Origin: Chloroflexus aurantiacus J-10-fl
GTDB taxonomy: Bacteria; Chloroflexota; Chloroflexia; Chloroflexales; Chloroflexaceae
Assembly (NCBI RefSeq): GCF_000018865.1
Contig: NC_010175.1
Location: 2,790,001 to 2,854,000, forward strand
Length of the DNA: 64,000 nucleotides
Direction: 5' to 3'
Shown here: positions 1-10,121 of the stretch, piece after piece
Position numbering within the stretch: the first letter of the stretch is position 1
How the letters are laid out: the number at the start of each line of letters is the position of its first letter
The notes under the pieces: model-generated
Database searches by the model: none
The model's input: the letters and a program-made list of their open reading frames with translations, nothing else
What the model was told of the DNA's origin: nothing
Translations under genes and position numbers: made by a program

Positions 1-1086
1 GTCGATGCTGTGCTCGTTGCTCATCAGGCTGATGATCAGGCGGAAACGGTCTTGATGCACTTACTCCGTGGCGCCGGGCCGGCTGGCTTGCGCGGTATGC
101 GGGCGCGGGTTGAGTGGTCGGAATGGGCAGCAGCCCTGATTGAGAGCGGACAGGCTCCGCCCCACGGCCCACCATTGTTGCGACCACTGCTAACGGTCAG
201 TCGGTCTGAACTGGCGGCGTACTGCGCTGCTCATCAGTTAACCCCACGCGACGATCCAACAAACCGCAATCTCCATTACGTGCGGGCACGTATCAGGCAT
301 GTGCTCTTGCCTCAGCTTGCAAGCGAGAATCCTCAGATCACTGCTGCCCTTACTCGTACTGCCCGTATCTGTGCTGAAGATTACGATTTTATTCAGACCA
401 TGCTGGCAGATCAGTGGCCGAACCTCATCGTTGAGCAGCAGTCTGACAAAGTGGTATTTGAGCGTGCTGCCCTGATGAGTATCCATCCAGCCCTACGCCG
501 CTATGCGTTGCGGCGTGCGATTGCTGAACTCGGTGCAGAGGAACCGGGGTTAGCCCATCTCGATGCCGCACTGCATCTCATCGGAGGGCAGTCTGGTCGC
601 TCGACGCAGATCGCTCCCCAGGTTACACTGGTGTGCGATCAGCAGACAGTGACATTGCACTTGCCATCGGCATTACCGCCACCTGCCCCGCAGTTGACAA
701 CACCTGTGACATTACCGGATCGGGGGATCGTGCCACTGGCGAATGACTGGCAGTGTATCGTGCAGGATCATCCCCCGGCGCATCCTGACCGCTGGTGGTT
801 AGGACTGGCTCAGCGTCCGTCTGCTCCTTTGCAGTTACGACCACGGCGCCCCGGTGATCGGATGCGGCCTGCCGGTGCGCCGGGGCGGCGACGCTTACAA
901 GATGTGTTCGTTGATTTGCGCGTGCCACGTATGCTGCGGGCTGCCTGGCCGATTCTCACCACTGTCGATGATCAGATTCTCTGGGTCGTTGGCTTGCGAG
1001 TTGCTGCCGGCGTCGCTGCATCTGAGCCGAATCAGGCTACAATGTGGATTGGGATCGTTCACTCTGCCACAACAAGACAGGAGTAA
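1..1086 (+). CDS. tilS: tRNA(Ile)-lysidine synthase, 5' end cut by window
   Basis: TilS attaches lysidine to C34 of the CAU-anticodon tRNA-Ile, so that the tRNA reads AUA instead of AUG. The frame is open from base 1, so the true start and the N-terminal ATP-pyrophosphatase P-loop lie upstream of the window. What is visible is the family motif [10 protein letters not shown] (residues 7-16 of the fragment), a helical middle section, and a C-terminal TilS domain with the [10 protein letters not shown] and RRLQDVFVD signatures. The 361 residues seen would fit a protein of about 450. It is followed after 2 bases by hpt, a very common tilS-hpt-ftsH order in bacteria. The internal GTG at 10 is not the start. 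Confidence 0.95.
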   Translation, partial: VDAVLVAHQADDQAETVLMHLLRGAGPAGLRGMRARVEWSEWAAALIESGQAPPHGPPLLRPLLTVSRSELAAYCAAHQLTPRDDPTNRNLHYVRARIRHVLLPQLASENPQITAALTRTARICAEDYDFIQTMLADQWPNLIVEQQSDKVVFERAALMSIHPALRRYALRRAIAELGAEEPGLAHLDAALHLIGGQSGRSTQIAPQVTLVCDQQTVTLHLPSALPPPAPQLTTPVTLPDRGIVPLANDWQCIVQDHPPAHPDRWWLGLAQRPSAPLQLRPRRPGDRMRPAGAPGRRRLQDVFVDLRVPRMLRAAWPILTTVDDQILWVVGLRVAAGVAASEPNQATMWIGIVHSATTRQE

Positions 1087-1088
1087 GC

Positions 1089-1634
1089 ATGCGTCAGGAC
1101 ATTGATTACATCTTGATTGGGGAAGATCAGATCAAACAGCGGGTTGCGGAGCTGGCTGCTGAGATCAGTGCCGATTATCGCGACCTCGGTGATCTGCTGC
1201 TGGTCGGCGTTCTGAAGGGCTGCGCCATGTTTATGGTTGATCTGGCGCGGGCAATTGATCTGCCACTTGCGATTGATTTCATCGCGGTTGCCAGTTATGG
1301 CGCCAGTACCGAGTCGTCGGGTGTGGTGCGTTTGATCAAAGACCTCGACACCGACATTTCGCAGCGCCACGTATTGATTGTCGAAGACATTATTGATAGC
1401 GGCCTGACCCTGGCGTACCTGCGGTCGCAATTGCTGCGGCGCAATCCGGCCAGTCTGCGCATCTGCACGTTGCTCAACAAACCTGAACGACGTACAGCAG
1501 ATGTGCCGGTTGACTACATTGGTTTTGACATCCCGAATGCCTTTGTGGTTGGGTACGGCCTGGATTATGCAGAGCGCTATCGCAATCTCCCCTTCATTGG
1601 CGTGTTGCGCCCTGAGGTCTACCAGTCAGCGTAG
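1089..1634 (+). CDS. hpt: hypoxanthine phosphoribosyltransferase
   Basis: This cytosolic purine-salvage enzyme converts hypoxanthine (and often guanine) plus PRPP to IMP (GMP). The 181-residue length is typical. The PRPP-binding loop [11 protein letters not shown] is at residues 95-105, and the early [16 protein letters not shown] segment is the usual second strand. I chose ATG 1089, preceded by AGGAG at 1079-1083. An upstream in-frame ATG at 1044 lies inside tilS and would add 15 residues with no family match. It is probably cotranscribed with tilS (2-base gap). Confidence 0.96.
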   Translation: MRQDIDYILIGEDQIKQRVAELAAEISADYRDLGDLLLVGVLKGCAMFMVDLARAIDLPLAIDFIAVASYGASTESSGVVRLIKDLDTDISQRHVLIVEDIIDSGLTLAYLRSQLLRRNPASLRICTLLNKPERRTADVPVDYIGFDIPNAFVVGYGLDYAERYRNLPFIGVLRPEVYQSA

Positions 1635-1635
1635 T

Positions 1636-1651
1636 TGTGATCCAGATCACA
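1636..1651. promoter_or_regulatory. CRP/FNR-family consensus palindrome
   Basis: TGTGATCCAGATCACA matches the classical TGTGA-N6-TCACA dyad exactly in both half-sites. It begins one base after the hpt stop. Its centre is about 65 bases upstream of the start site predicted from the 1673-1702 promoter, close to class I activator spacing. That a CRP-type regulator binds here is inference; none is encoded in the window. Confidence 0.5.
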
Positions 1652-1672
1652 TTCTGAGTGTAATCTGTTCCC

Positions 1673-1702
1673 TTGCCGTCGGTGATCGGCTGATGCTATA
1701 AT
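1673..1702 (+). promoter_or_regulatory. predicted promoter of ftsH
   Basis: TTGCCG (1673-1678), 18-base spacer, TATAAT (1697-1702). The leader to the ftsH ATG would be about 120 bases. The -10 is perfect and the -35 moderate. Confidence 0.5.
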
Positions 1703-1830
1703 TCCAACAAGCGGCGTACAGGATGGCTGATTGCCGTCTCGCTCGCATATTCCTCATAAGTGGGGTTCATTCCTCAGTATTGTCTGGTCTACCAGGAAAT
1801 GGCGAGGCAACCCCTCTAGAAAGATGAAGT

Positions 1831-3795
<1,965 letters not shown>

Positions 3796-3818
3796 TTTCG
3801 CTGTCTAGTTGTAATCGG

Positions 3819-3858
3819 GCATCCCTACTGGCAACCCCGCCGGTAGGGATGCTTTGTA
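3819..3858 (+). terminator. rho-independent-type terminator of ftsH
   Basis: GCATCCCTAC (3819-3828) pairs perfectly with GTAGGGATGC (3843-3852) across a 14-base loop, followed by TTTGTATT. It lies 24 bases after the ftsH stop. Confidence 0.8.
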
Positions 3859-4130
3859 TTATCGGCAGCCATCTGACATCAAATCTGGTTTAGTGGAGCG
3901 CGAGCTTCTGCCCCGCTCGCTACCGGATACAGCCTATGTTGCGCTTCCGGCAGAGTATCTCACCCCCAAACCGGCGCACAAAAGAGAGCACCATCCTTTA
4001 CCGGTGTTTCTCGCCCCCGCTGGGCTATGCATTACCCACAACTGGTGTCAATCACGGGTGTATCAGCGGGTATGATCGCCATGGGTGCTGTTTTGGGCGA
4101 CTGCCCGGTGGCAGCGCACAGCGCCAGCCG

Positions 4131-4300
4131 TGCTATCACGTGCTGGATGGGTTTCCTTACGCGCACATCATGTGCGTGGCGCAGGGTTTGGAGTGCGGCA
4201 GCCATGCTGCCGCGCCAGCCGTACACTCGATCCGGCGCGTGGTACGCCGTTCCCCCTCCTGGTCACGGGGATGCTGGATGTATTCGTGACGATCATCGAG
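4131..4300 (+). repeat. dispersed intergenic repeat family R1, copy 1
   Basis: Aligns with 11954-12106 and, over its right half, with 18101-18205. Shared blocks in order are ATCACGTGCTGGATG, GTGCGGCAGCC, GGTCACGGGGATGCTG and a trailing GATCAT. Copy 1 has about 20 extra bases after its GCAGCC core. It has no coding potential and no transposase. Confidence 0.75.
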
Positions 4301-4415
4301 TCGGTCAGGCATGAATGTGCTACCTGCGCGTAGACGTCTTGTTGCAATAGGTGCCTGCCTGCGTACCAGCAGCCACGACCAGCATCTGACGATGGTGGCG
4401 GGGATGCCGGCACAC

Positions 4416-4435
4416 GGGCTGGAAGCCCGCGCCAC
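4416..4435 (-). repeat. short dispersed motif, opposite orientation to 18258-18277
   Basis: Its reverse complement GTGGCGCGGGCTTCCAGCCC differs from the sequence at 18258-18277 at only two of 20 positions. It is a small self-complementary unit (GGCTTCCAGCC). Confidence 0.5.
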
Positions 4436-4480
4436 GGGGAGCGCTTGCAGTCTGGCCTACCGCAGCAGAATGCCGTGGAT

Positions 4481-4588
4481 CGCCTAACCATACGATGTGC
4501 GTGAGGTATGGCACGCGGATCACAGCAGCCGTGCGGGGCAGGATTTGCTTGGCTCGCCTAACCATACGGTGTGCGTGAGGTATGGCAC
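4481..4588. repeat. 34-base direct repeat pair
   Basis: 4481-4514 and 4555-4588 are identical except for one base (A versus G at repeat position 14), separated by 40 bases. Each unit contains the dyad CCATAC-N12-GTATGG, so each could fold or bind a dimeric protein. Only two units are present, so this is not a CRISPR array. Confidence 0.75.
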
Positions 4589-4903
4589 CGGATCTATCAC
4601 GATGGGATATGAGGCGTCATATTGGCTTCTGTGTAACATGTGGGGAATGCATAGCTCGCTGGGGGCGGGTTAGAGTGGGGGCGTGTCGCGGTGTACTGCT
4701 GGAAGCAAGTATCACACGCCTGCCCCCCATCAAGCTGGCGCTGCACCTGAACGACTACACGTGAACCGGTTAGTTTGCCTGCGACGCACCACTATTGGCT
4801 CACAGATAGCACGCCCGTCCGTGCGCCAGCACGGCCCTGTCCTGAATGATGCACAGTGTCAGTTGAGGTTTGAAATTACCTGACACGATACGGATGGGCG
4901 GTT

Positions 4904-4936
4904 CCGTAGGGGCGGGTTTGGAACCCGCCCCTACGG
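4904..4936. repeat. perfect 15-bp hairpin unit
   Basis: CCGTAGGGGCGGGTT and its exact complement are separated by TGG. It lies far from any gene end and has no T run, so it looks like a mobile palindromic unit rather than a terminator. Confidence 0.6.
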
Positions 4937-5115
4937 ACGATGCAGATGCCCATTCTCATCGACATACGAGGCATGCGGTGAACGAGGGGTAGTGGAAGGA
5001 TACATTTTGAGTCGGCGGATCGCAGCGCGTCCCTCTGCCGGTACGCGACTCTGATGAAGAGGCTTTGCAATGATGATTGATGGTCTTGGCAATGATGCAA
5101 AGGATCAAGATTTGC

Positions 5116-5350
5116 TATCATAACCCAAGTTTCCACCTATGTTGTGAGTAGTTCCCGTAGGCTGAGTGCCAGGTTGAACAGCACGACGTTACACGCAACA
5201 CCGTATGGTATGTTCGCATGAACGGTGTGAGGAGCAGCCAGTTCCTATGGACATACTACGTCACGTTTCACGGTAGCAACCCAAATTCTACCCATCCTCT
5301 GTGTCCTCTGTGTCTCTGTGGTGATAAAGGTAGCAACTTGGGTTATCATA
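5116..5350. repeat. 235-bp element with imperfect terminal inverted repeats, enclosing a CTCTGTGTC-type unit
   Basis: The arms 5116-5137 and 5329-5350 are inverted copies matching at 19 of 22 positions (core AACCCAAGTT / AACTTGGGTT). Inside, 5272-5350 is a second-level unit, GGTAGCAACCC...CCTCTGTGTCCTCTGTGTCTC...GGTAGCAACTTGGGTTAT, found again inverted at 63927-63989 and in part at 12113-12140. It encodes nothing recognisable. Confidence 0.65.
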
Positions 5351-5384
5351 TACTTATCCCACGTCACTGTCACCCGTATTCCGC

Positions 5385-6254
5385 CTATTCTTCAGCCGGA
5401 CGTATCCGCTGCAGGGCCAGACTTAAACAAATCACCGTGACGATAATCATAAGCGCTATATAGACCAGCCAGGGTGAGGGTACTGTGAGATTGCCGACAG
5501 ACGAAGGAACTGTCCAGAGCCATGGATCGCCGCCTTCCTCAAGGATGGTAGCCGTTATCCCCAGGGCAATAAACGGATGCAGGCAAATGAATGGCCCCAT
5601 GGTGTAGACGTAGAGCGGCGAAGGATCGGCATCAAACGCGCCGATCAACAGTGAAATCACGAAGAAGAGAAATGGTACCAGCAACAGAATGGCGATCACC
5701 GTTCCCTGCGCCATTACCGTTGCACCAAGCGTCGAGCGCATCACCGTTGACCAGAAAAGGCCAATTGCTGCATAGCAGATGGCCGTGATCAACAAACTGA
5801 TCACCCCGATCAGGATTTCTTGTGCAGTAATGCCGCCAAAAAGAAGGGATAGACCGGCAATTGGGAGAGAAGCCGTGATGAGCAACAATGCAAACGCAAT
5901 TGCTGACAAGAGCTTACCGGTGATGATCTGAAGTGGTGACAACAACGAGGCAAGCAGTAAATCGTAAGTCTGGCGTTCTTTTTCACCGACAATTGCCCCT
6001 GCTGTCAGTGAAGGTGACAGAAAGCAAACCTGTACCAGCGCCGCAGTCATCACAGTGAAAAAGATGCTTTTACCGATGGTACGGGCCGTGTTAGGGTCAT
6101 TTGGGCTGGCCGAGCTGATAAATACCGCATAAATTAGCAGCGTAATAGCGCCAATGATAGTCAGGTAGCCGCTCAGAATAAGCCAGGCATTGCGTCCACG
6201 AATCCGACCGAAGAGTTCACGGGTCAATACCGGGTTAACAATGATGCTATGCAT
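5385..6254 (-). CDS. ABC-2 type transporter permease, orphan
   Basis: 289 residues with about six membrane helices (about 25-48, 66-90, 108-140, 145-170, 178-205 and the C-terminal helix). The N-terminal signature NPVLTRELFGRIRGRNAW and the cytoplasmic loop GEKERQTYDLLLASLL are typical of ABC-2 membrane subunits of export systems of the NatB / gliding-permease type. No ATP-binding subunit is adjacent, so the partner must be encoded elsewhere or the gene is a lone paralogue. Substrate cannot be told. A possible -10 (TATAAT, 6356-6351) gives a leader of about 90 bases. Confidence 0.8.
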   Translation of the reverse strand: MHSIIVNPVLTRELFGRIRGRNAWLILSGYLTIIGAITLLIYAVFISSASPNDPNTARTIGKSIFFTVMTAALVQVCFLSPSLTAGAIVGEKERQTYDLLLASLLSPLQIITGKLLSAIAFALLLITASLPIAGLSLLFGGITAQEILIGVISLLITAICYAAIGLFWSTVMRSTLGATVMAQGTVIAILLLVPFLFFVISLLIGAFDADPSPLYVYTMGPFICLHPFIALGITATILEEGGDPWLWTVPSSVGNLTVPSPWLVYIALMIIVTVICLSLALQRIRPAEE

Positions 6255-6580
6255 ACGTATACCTTTGCCGCTGGACGAGTCTGGATGCGTGTTATCGCGC
6301 CTCTGCTGTTGAGAGGGTGCAGATTCAAGCGAGACGTGTTACCTGTCACCATTATAGAGCATGAGACCTATTGTGAGACCTGGATGTAGAGGCGTCTGGC
6401 AGATGATTATGGTGCGGAAGCATGCCTTCCGCACCCGACCCATGCAACACGTATATCACTGCACGTGAAAGGCATTCAATCCAGGGTGTGGTTTCTCCGT
6501 GGATGTACGCAACAGCTTCTCGGCTTGAAGCAGGCAGATGTGCCGTTGGTGCGTCGGACTGTCACCGTCAACAGCACCCA
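6255..6580. other. spacer between ABC permease and panE
   Basis: No gene seen. It holds a candidate minus-strand -10 TATAAT (6356-6351) for the permease and a 10-bp perfect hairpin at 6411-6435. Confidence 0.5.
6411..6435 (-). terminator. hairpin downstream of panE, possible operon terminator
   Basis: GGTGCGGAAG and its exact complement surround CATGC. It lies 146 bases past the panE stop on the minus strand. No T run follows, so the terminator role is uncertain. Confidence 0.35.
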
Positions 6581-7561
6581 TCACGACTCACAGTTGATTC
6601 GATCCAGTAGTGACGTCACGGCATATATGGCCCGCAGCGTCGGGGTTGGCGTACCGGTCAATTCGGCCAGCTCAACCACTGCTCCCAGCAGGGCATCAAT
6701 TTCGGTTGGTCGCTTCGCTTCAATATCTTGCAACATCGAGGTCTTGTGAGCGCCGATCTCCTCGGCCATGCGGATGCGGCGTTCAATCGAGACCGGAAAC
6801 CGAATACCTAGCTGTTCGGCGACCTGTTGTGCCTCGGCCATCATTGTTGCCGCCAGGTTGTACGTGCCCTGATCGGCGATAATGCGGTCAATAGTAGCGC
6901 GGGTCAATGCGCTGATCGGGTTAAACGAGAGATTTCCCCACAACTTTAGCCAGATTTCATTGCGAATATCGGTCTTGACCGGCGCTCGTAAACCGACCGA
7001 CTCCAGCAATTTGCTCAGGCGTACCACACGCTCGCTCCGGCTGCCATCGGGTTCACCGAGTGTAAAACGGTTTCCTTCAATATGTCGGATGACGCCAGGA
7101 CGTTCGATGGCGGCGGCGGGATAGACGACGCAGCCGATAACCCGTTCAATCTCGGTATGGGCAGCAATCACACCACCGGGATCAACTGCCTCGATCCGCC
7201 GACCTTCGTATGGGCCACCGTGCCGGAAAAAATACCACCAGGGAATGCCGTTTTGAGCGTAGACAACGGCTGTGTCGGGGCCGTAGAGCGCTCGCATGGG
7301 TGCAGCCAGCGTCGGCAAGGACTGTGCTTTGACTGCTACGATCACAACATCGTGTGGACCGGCAACCGTCATATCAGAGGTCGCCAGTGCCGGTCGCACC
7401 ACCTCGCGCCGACCATCACGGTATTCGACGGTCAACCCGTGTTCGATAATGGCTGCCAGATGGCTCCCGCGAGCGATCATTGTTACTTCGGCTCCGGCCT
7501 GGATCAGCTTTGCCCCCAACCAGCCACCAATCGCTCCGGCGCCAACAATACAGATGCGCAT
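6581..7561 (-). CDS. panE: 2-dehydropantoate 2-reductase (ketopantoate reductase)
   Basis: Reduces ketopantoate to pantoate with NADPH, the committed step towards pantothenate and CoA. The 326-residue protein begins with the Rossmann motif MRICIVGAGAIGGWLGAKL, has the VAVKAQ segment with the conserved lysine, and the KLWGNLSFNPISALT block of the C-terminal ApbA helical domain. It follows coaA by 27 bases on the same strand, so two CoA-pathway genes are probably cotranscribed. ApbA/PanE homologues sometimes act on other 2-keto acids, but the pairing with coaA supports pantoate synthesis. Confidence 0.9.
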   Translation of the reverse strand: MRICIVGAGAIGGWLGAKLIQAGAEVTMIARGSHLAAIIEHGLTVEYRDGRREVVRPALATSDMTVAGPHDVVIVAVKAQSLPTLAAPMRALYGPDTAVVYAQNGIPWWYFFRHGGPYEGRRIEAVDPGGVIAAHTEIERVIGCVVYPAAAIERPGVIRHIEGNRFTLGEPDGSRSERVVRLSKLLESVGLRAPVKTDIRNEIWLKLWGNLSFNPISALTRATIDRIIADQGTYNLAATMMAEAQQVAEQLGIRFPVSIERRIRMAEEIGAHKTSMLQDIEAKRPTEIDALLGAVVELAELTGTPTPTLRAIYAVTSLLDRINCES

Positions 7562-7588
7562 ATGATCCGCTACTCCTTGTACGTGTTC

Positions 7589-8545
7589 CTACAGTTTGCG
7601 AAGATAGACTCGCTCTAGTTCGTGGCGAGGTCCTTTGACCAGAATCAGATCGGCGCTCCAGCGCGTCGGTTCTATGTTTTGTTTTAAATTGACATAATTA
7701 ATTTCGCGCCAGATACGTCGTGCGGTAGCGATAGCTTCCTCTTCGTTCAGCTCAGCGTAGCGGCGAAAGTATGACGACGGATCGCGAAAGGCCGTTTCAC
7801 GCAGCCGTAAAAATCGTTCAATGTACCACTGTTCAAGATCGCGTTCATCGGCATCGACATAAATCGCGAAGTCAAAGAAGTCTGATACATAGAGTTGTGG
7901 TTCGCGTCGAGTATTGGAACCACGCTGTAACACATTCAACCCTTCAACAATCAGAACATCTGGATGATCAACAACCTGCGTTTGATCGGGCACGATATCG
8001 TAGATAAGGTGTGAATAGACTGGCGCACTCACCGGGCCATACCCCGATTTAATATCGGCCATAAACTGCAAGAGGCGTCGCCGATCATAGCTTTCAGGAA
8101 ACCCTTTACGGTGCATAATCCCCCGTTCCTGGAGGATTCGGTTTGGGTAAAGAAAGCCGTCGGTTGTAATCAGATCGACTTTGAGGCGTCCAGGCCCACG
8201 CGCCAGGAGCGCTTGCAGGATGCGCGCTGTGCTGCTCTTCCCTACCGCGACACTACCGGCAATGCCGATCACATACGGTACTCGTGCTGTCCCTGAGCCG
8301 AGAAATGCACTGGTGGCCTGGTACAATCGACAGGCATTGTCGTAGTAGATTTGTAGCAGGCGCACCAGTGGCAGGTAGATGTCGGCAACGTCTTCCATTG
8401 AGACGGTGTCATTCAGACTGACCAGCGTGTCTAACTCGTCTGCACTGAGTGGTAAGGGAGTACCGTTACGAAGTGCTGCCCATTCTGAGCGCGAAAAACT
8501 CATGTATGGTGAAAGGCGGCGTTCAAATTCTGACTTCAGGATCAT
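7589..8545 (-). CDS. coaA: type I pantothenate kinase
   Basis: Phosphorylates pantothenate, the usually rate-limiting and CoA-feedback-inhibited first step of CoA synthesis. The 318 residues match the bacterial type I (CoaA/PanK-I) length. The P-loop [12 protein letters not shown] and the following TTDGFLYPN and KGFPESYD blocks are diagnostic, and the C-terminal half carries the [10 protein letters not shown] segment. The gaps are 26 bases to the acyl-CoA synthetase upstream and 27 bases to panE downstream, so all are likely one transcript. Confidence 0.95.
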   Translation of the reverse strand: MILKSEFERRLSPYMSFSRSEWAALRNGTPLPLSADELDTLVSLNDTVSMEDVADIYLPLVRLLQIYYDNACRLYQATSAFLGSGTARVPYVIGIAGSVAVGKSSTARILQALLARGPGRLKVDLITTDGFLYPNRILQERGIMHRKGFPESYDRRRLLQFMADIKSGYGPVSAPVYSHLIYDIVPDQTQVVDHPDVLIVEGLNVLQRGSNTRREPQLYVSDFFDFAIYVDADERDLEQWYIERFLRLRETAFRDPSSYFRRYAELNEEEAIATARRIWREINYVNLKQNIEPTRWSADLILVKGPRHELERVYLRKL

Positions 8546-8571
8546 GCCGGTTCCTGTCTTTCTCCCGTTGC

Positions 8572-10083
8572 TTACAATCCCAGTGTTTTCGCCATCGTGA
8601 TCCGTTGTAGTTTTCCGGTGGCACCGCGTGGTAGTGCGCTCAGAATATGGATTGCACGAGGCACTTTGAAATCGGCCAGCAGGCGGGCACAGTGCTCGCG
8701 TAATTCACGCTCGTCAGCACTCATGCCTTCGCGTAATACAACGGCGGCATGCACCTCTTCACCCAGCGTTGGATGTGGCACGGCAAAGGCCAGGGCTTCG
8801 GCGACTGCCGGATGACGGAGCAGTACGTCATCAATCTCCAGGGGCGAAATCTTTTCGCCCCCGCGGTTGATTAACTCTTTGATACGACCGGTCAGACAGA
8901 GATAGCCATCTTCGTCGAGATACCCCTGGTCACCGGTCCGAAACCATCCATTCACAAATGCTGTGGCATTGGCTTCAGGATTATTTTCGTACCCATCAAC
9001 GACATTCGGCCCGCGCACTACGACCTCGCCCTTCACACCTGCCGGCAACAACTGGCCGTGTTCGTCCATGATACCCACTTCTACCCCGAATCCAATCCCC
9101 ACCGAGCCGGGTTTTCGCCGACCGGGTGGTAACGGATTCGAGGTCATCTGATGTGAAGCCTCCGTCATGCCGTAGCTTTCAATCACCGGCGCCGCGAAGA
9201 CCTCTTCCATTTGCTCCATCACAACCGGAGGTAGAGGTGCACTTGAGGAGCGGATGAAGCGGAATGGGTTAGCTTTGATTATAGCAGTGTTGCGCCCGGC
9301 TCGGGCCAGGAGGACCTGGTGCATCGTCGGGACGGCCGAGTACCAGGTTGGACGCTCTTGTTCGACCCAGCTCCAGAATTTGAGACCATCAAAACCTGGT
9401 GGACAGATAACAGCTCCACCGGCGGCTAACTGGCTTAGCAACGAGGCAACAATGCCGTGAATGTGGAAGAGCGGCATCACGCAGAGCGAACGATCCGCCG
9501 CGCTCAATTGATAGGTAGTGATGATGTTGCTGGTCGAGGCGGCCAGATTACGATGGCGAATAGGTACCCGCTTAGGCCGGCTGGTGGTGCCACTGGTGTG
9601 CAAGATCATGGCGATGTCGTCGGGTGTGGCCAGGCCATCGCGGCGTGGTGATCCGGCGGTACCAGATGTCGAGAAGGTAAGCTGATGGTTGCTGTCGAAG
9701 GCGGCTTCGATCAGCAGCATGTCTGAACGCAATGCAGCCCGGGCTTCGTCGCCCTCGCCAGGGGCAACAATTAATGCGCGGGCCTGGGTGTCTTCATAGT
9801 AGAAGGCAAATTCGTCCCGCCGATATTTGGGATTAAGTGGTGCAGCCGTCGCCGCAGTAGCCGCAGCCAGAAAGGTGATCGCCATCGCCGGGCCGTTGCC
9901 GAGCGCAATCGCAATCCGGTCGCCGCGTCCCAGTCCATGGTTCTGGAGCCACTCGGCCAGACGGTACACCTGGGCACGCAGATCGGCAAAGTTCCAGGTC
10001 GGGCCACCCGGTGCAATCAGCGCAGGATCGGTATCGCTTCCAGTTGTCAGGAGATCATACACGGTACGGTACATCGTCTTCAT
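8572..10083 (-). CDS. AMP-forming acyl-CoA synthetase (oxalyl-CoA-synthetase/Pcs60-like)
   Basis: ANL-superfamily ligase that activates a carboxylic acid as acyl-AMP and transfers it to CoA. Motifs in order: the AMP-binding loop [16 protein letters not shown], the [18 protein letters not shown] block, [31 protein letters not shown], and the C-terminal lysine motif [10 protein letters not shown]. Overall it resembles Pcs60/AAE3-type synthetases, but the acid is uncertain. I prefer ATG 10083 ([12 protein letters not shown]); a longer frame to 10128 would overlap ggt and has no family support. It sits directly before coaA, so CoA supply and CoA use are linked in one operon. Confidence 0.85.
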   Translation of the reverse strand: MKTMYRTVYDLLTTGSDTDPALIAPGGPTWNFADLRAQVYRLAEWLQNHGLGRGDRIAIALGNGPAMAITFLAAATAATAAPLNPKYRRDEFAFYYEDTQARALIVAPGEGDEARAALRSDMLLIEAAFDSNHQLTFSTSGTAGSPRRDGLATPDDIAMILHTSGTTSRPKRVPIRHRNLAASTSNIITTYQLSAADRSLCVMPLFHIHGIVASLLSQLAAGGAVICPPGFDGLKFWSWVEQERPTWYSAVPTMHQVLLARAGRNTAIIKANPFRFIRSSSAPLPPVVMEQMEEVFAAPVIESYGMTEASHQMTSNPLPPGRRKPGSVGIGFGVEVGIMDEHGQLLPAGVKGEVVVRGPNVVDGYENNPEANATAFVNGWFRTGDQGYLDEDGYLCLTGRIKELINRGGEKISPLEIDDVLLRHPAVAEALAFAVPHPTLGEEVHAAVVLREGMSADERELREHCARLLADFKVPRAIHILSALPRGATGKLQRITMAKTLGL

Positions 10084-10121
10084 CCCCCATCGTTTATTGT
10101 TTCGTATGCCGTCGGTAATGA

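Larger units (their letters stand above)
3859..5384. other. gene-free repeat-rich spacer between ftsH and the ABC permease
   Basis: About 1.5 kb without a credible gene. Open frames on both strands overlap one another, start poorly and resemble no family I know. The stretch holds a member of a dispersed repeat (4131-4300), a motif shared with the 18.3 kb spacer (4416-4435), a 34-base direct repeat (4481-4514 and 4555-4588), a 33-base hairpin (4904-4936), and an inverted-repeat-bounded element (5116-5350) carrying a CTCTGTGTC-type unit. Confidence 0.7.

Noticed and set aside
4481-4588. Possible CRISPR array
   Set aside because: Only two repeat units, no third copy at the expected spacing, no cas genes, and each unit contains its own dyad.
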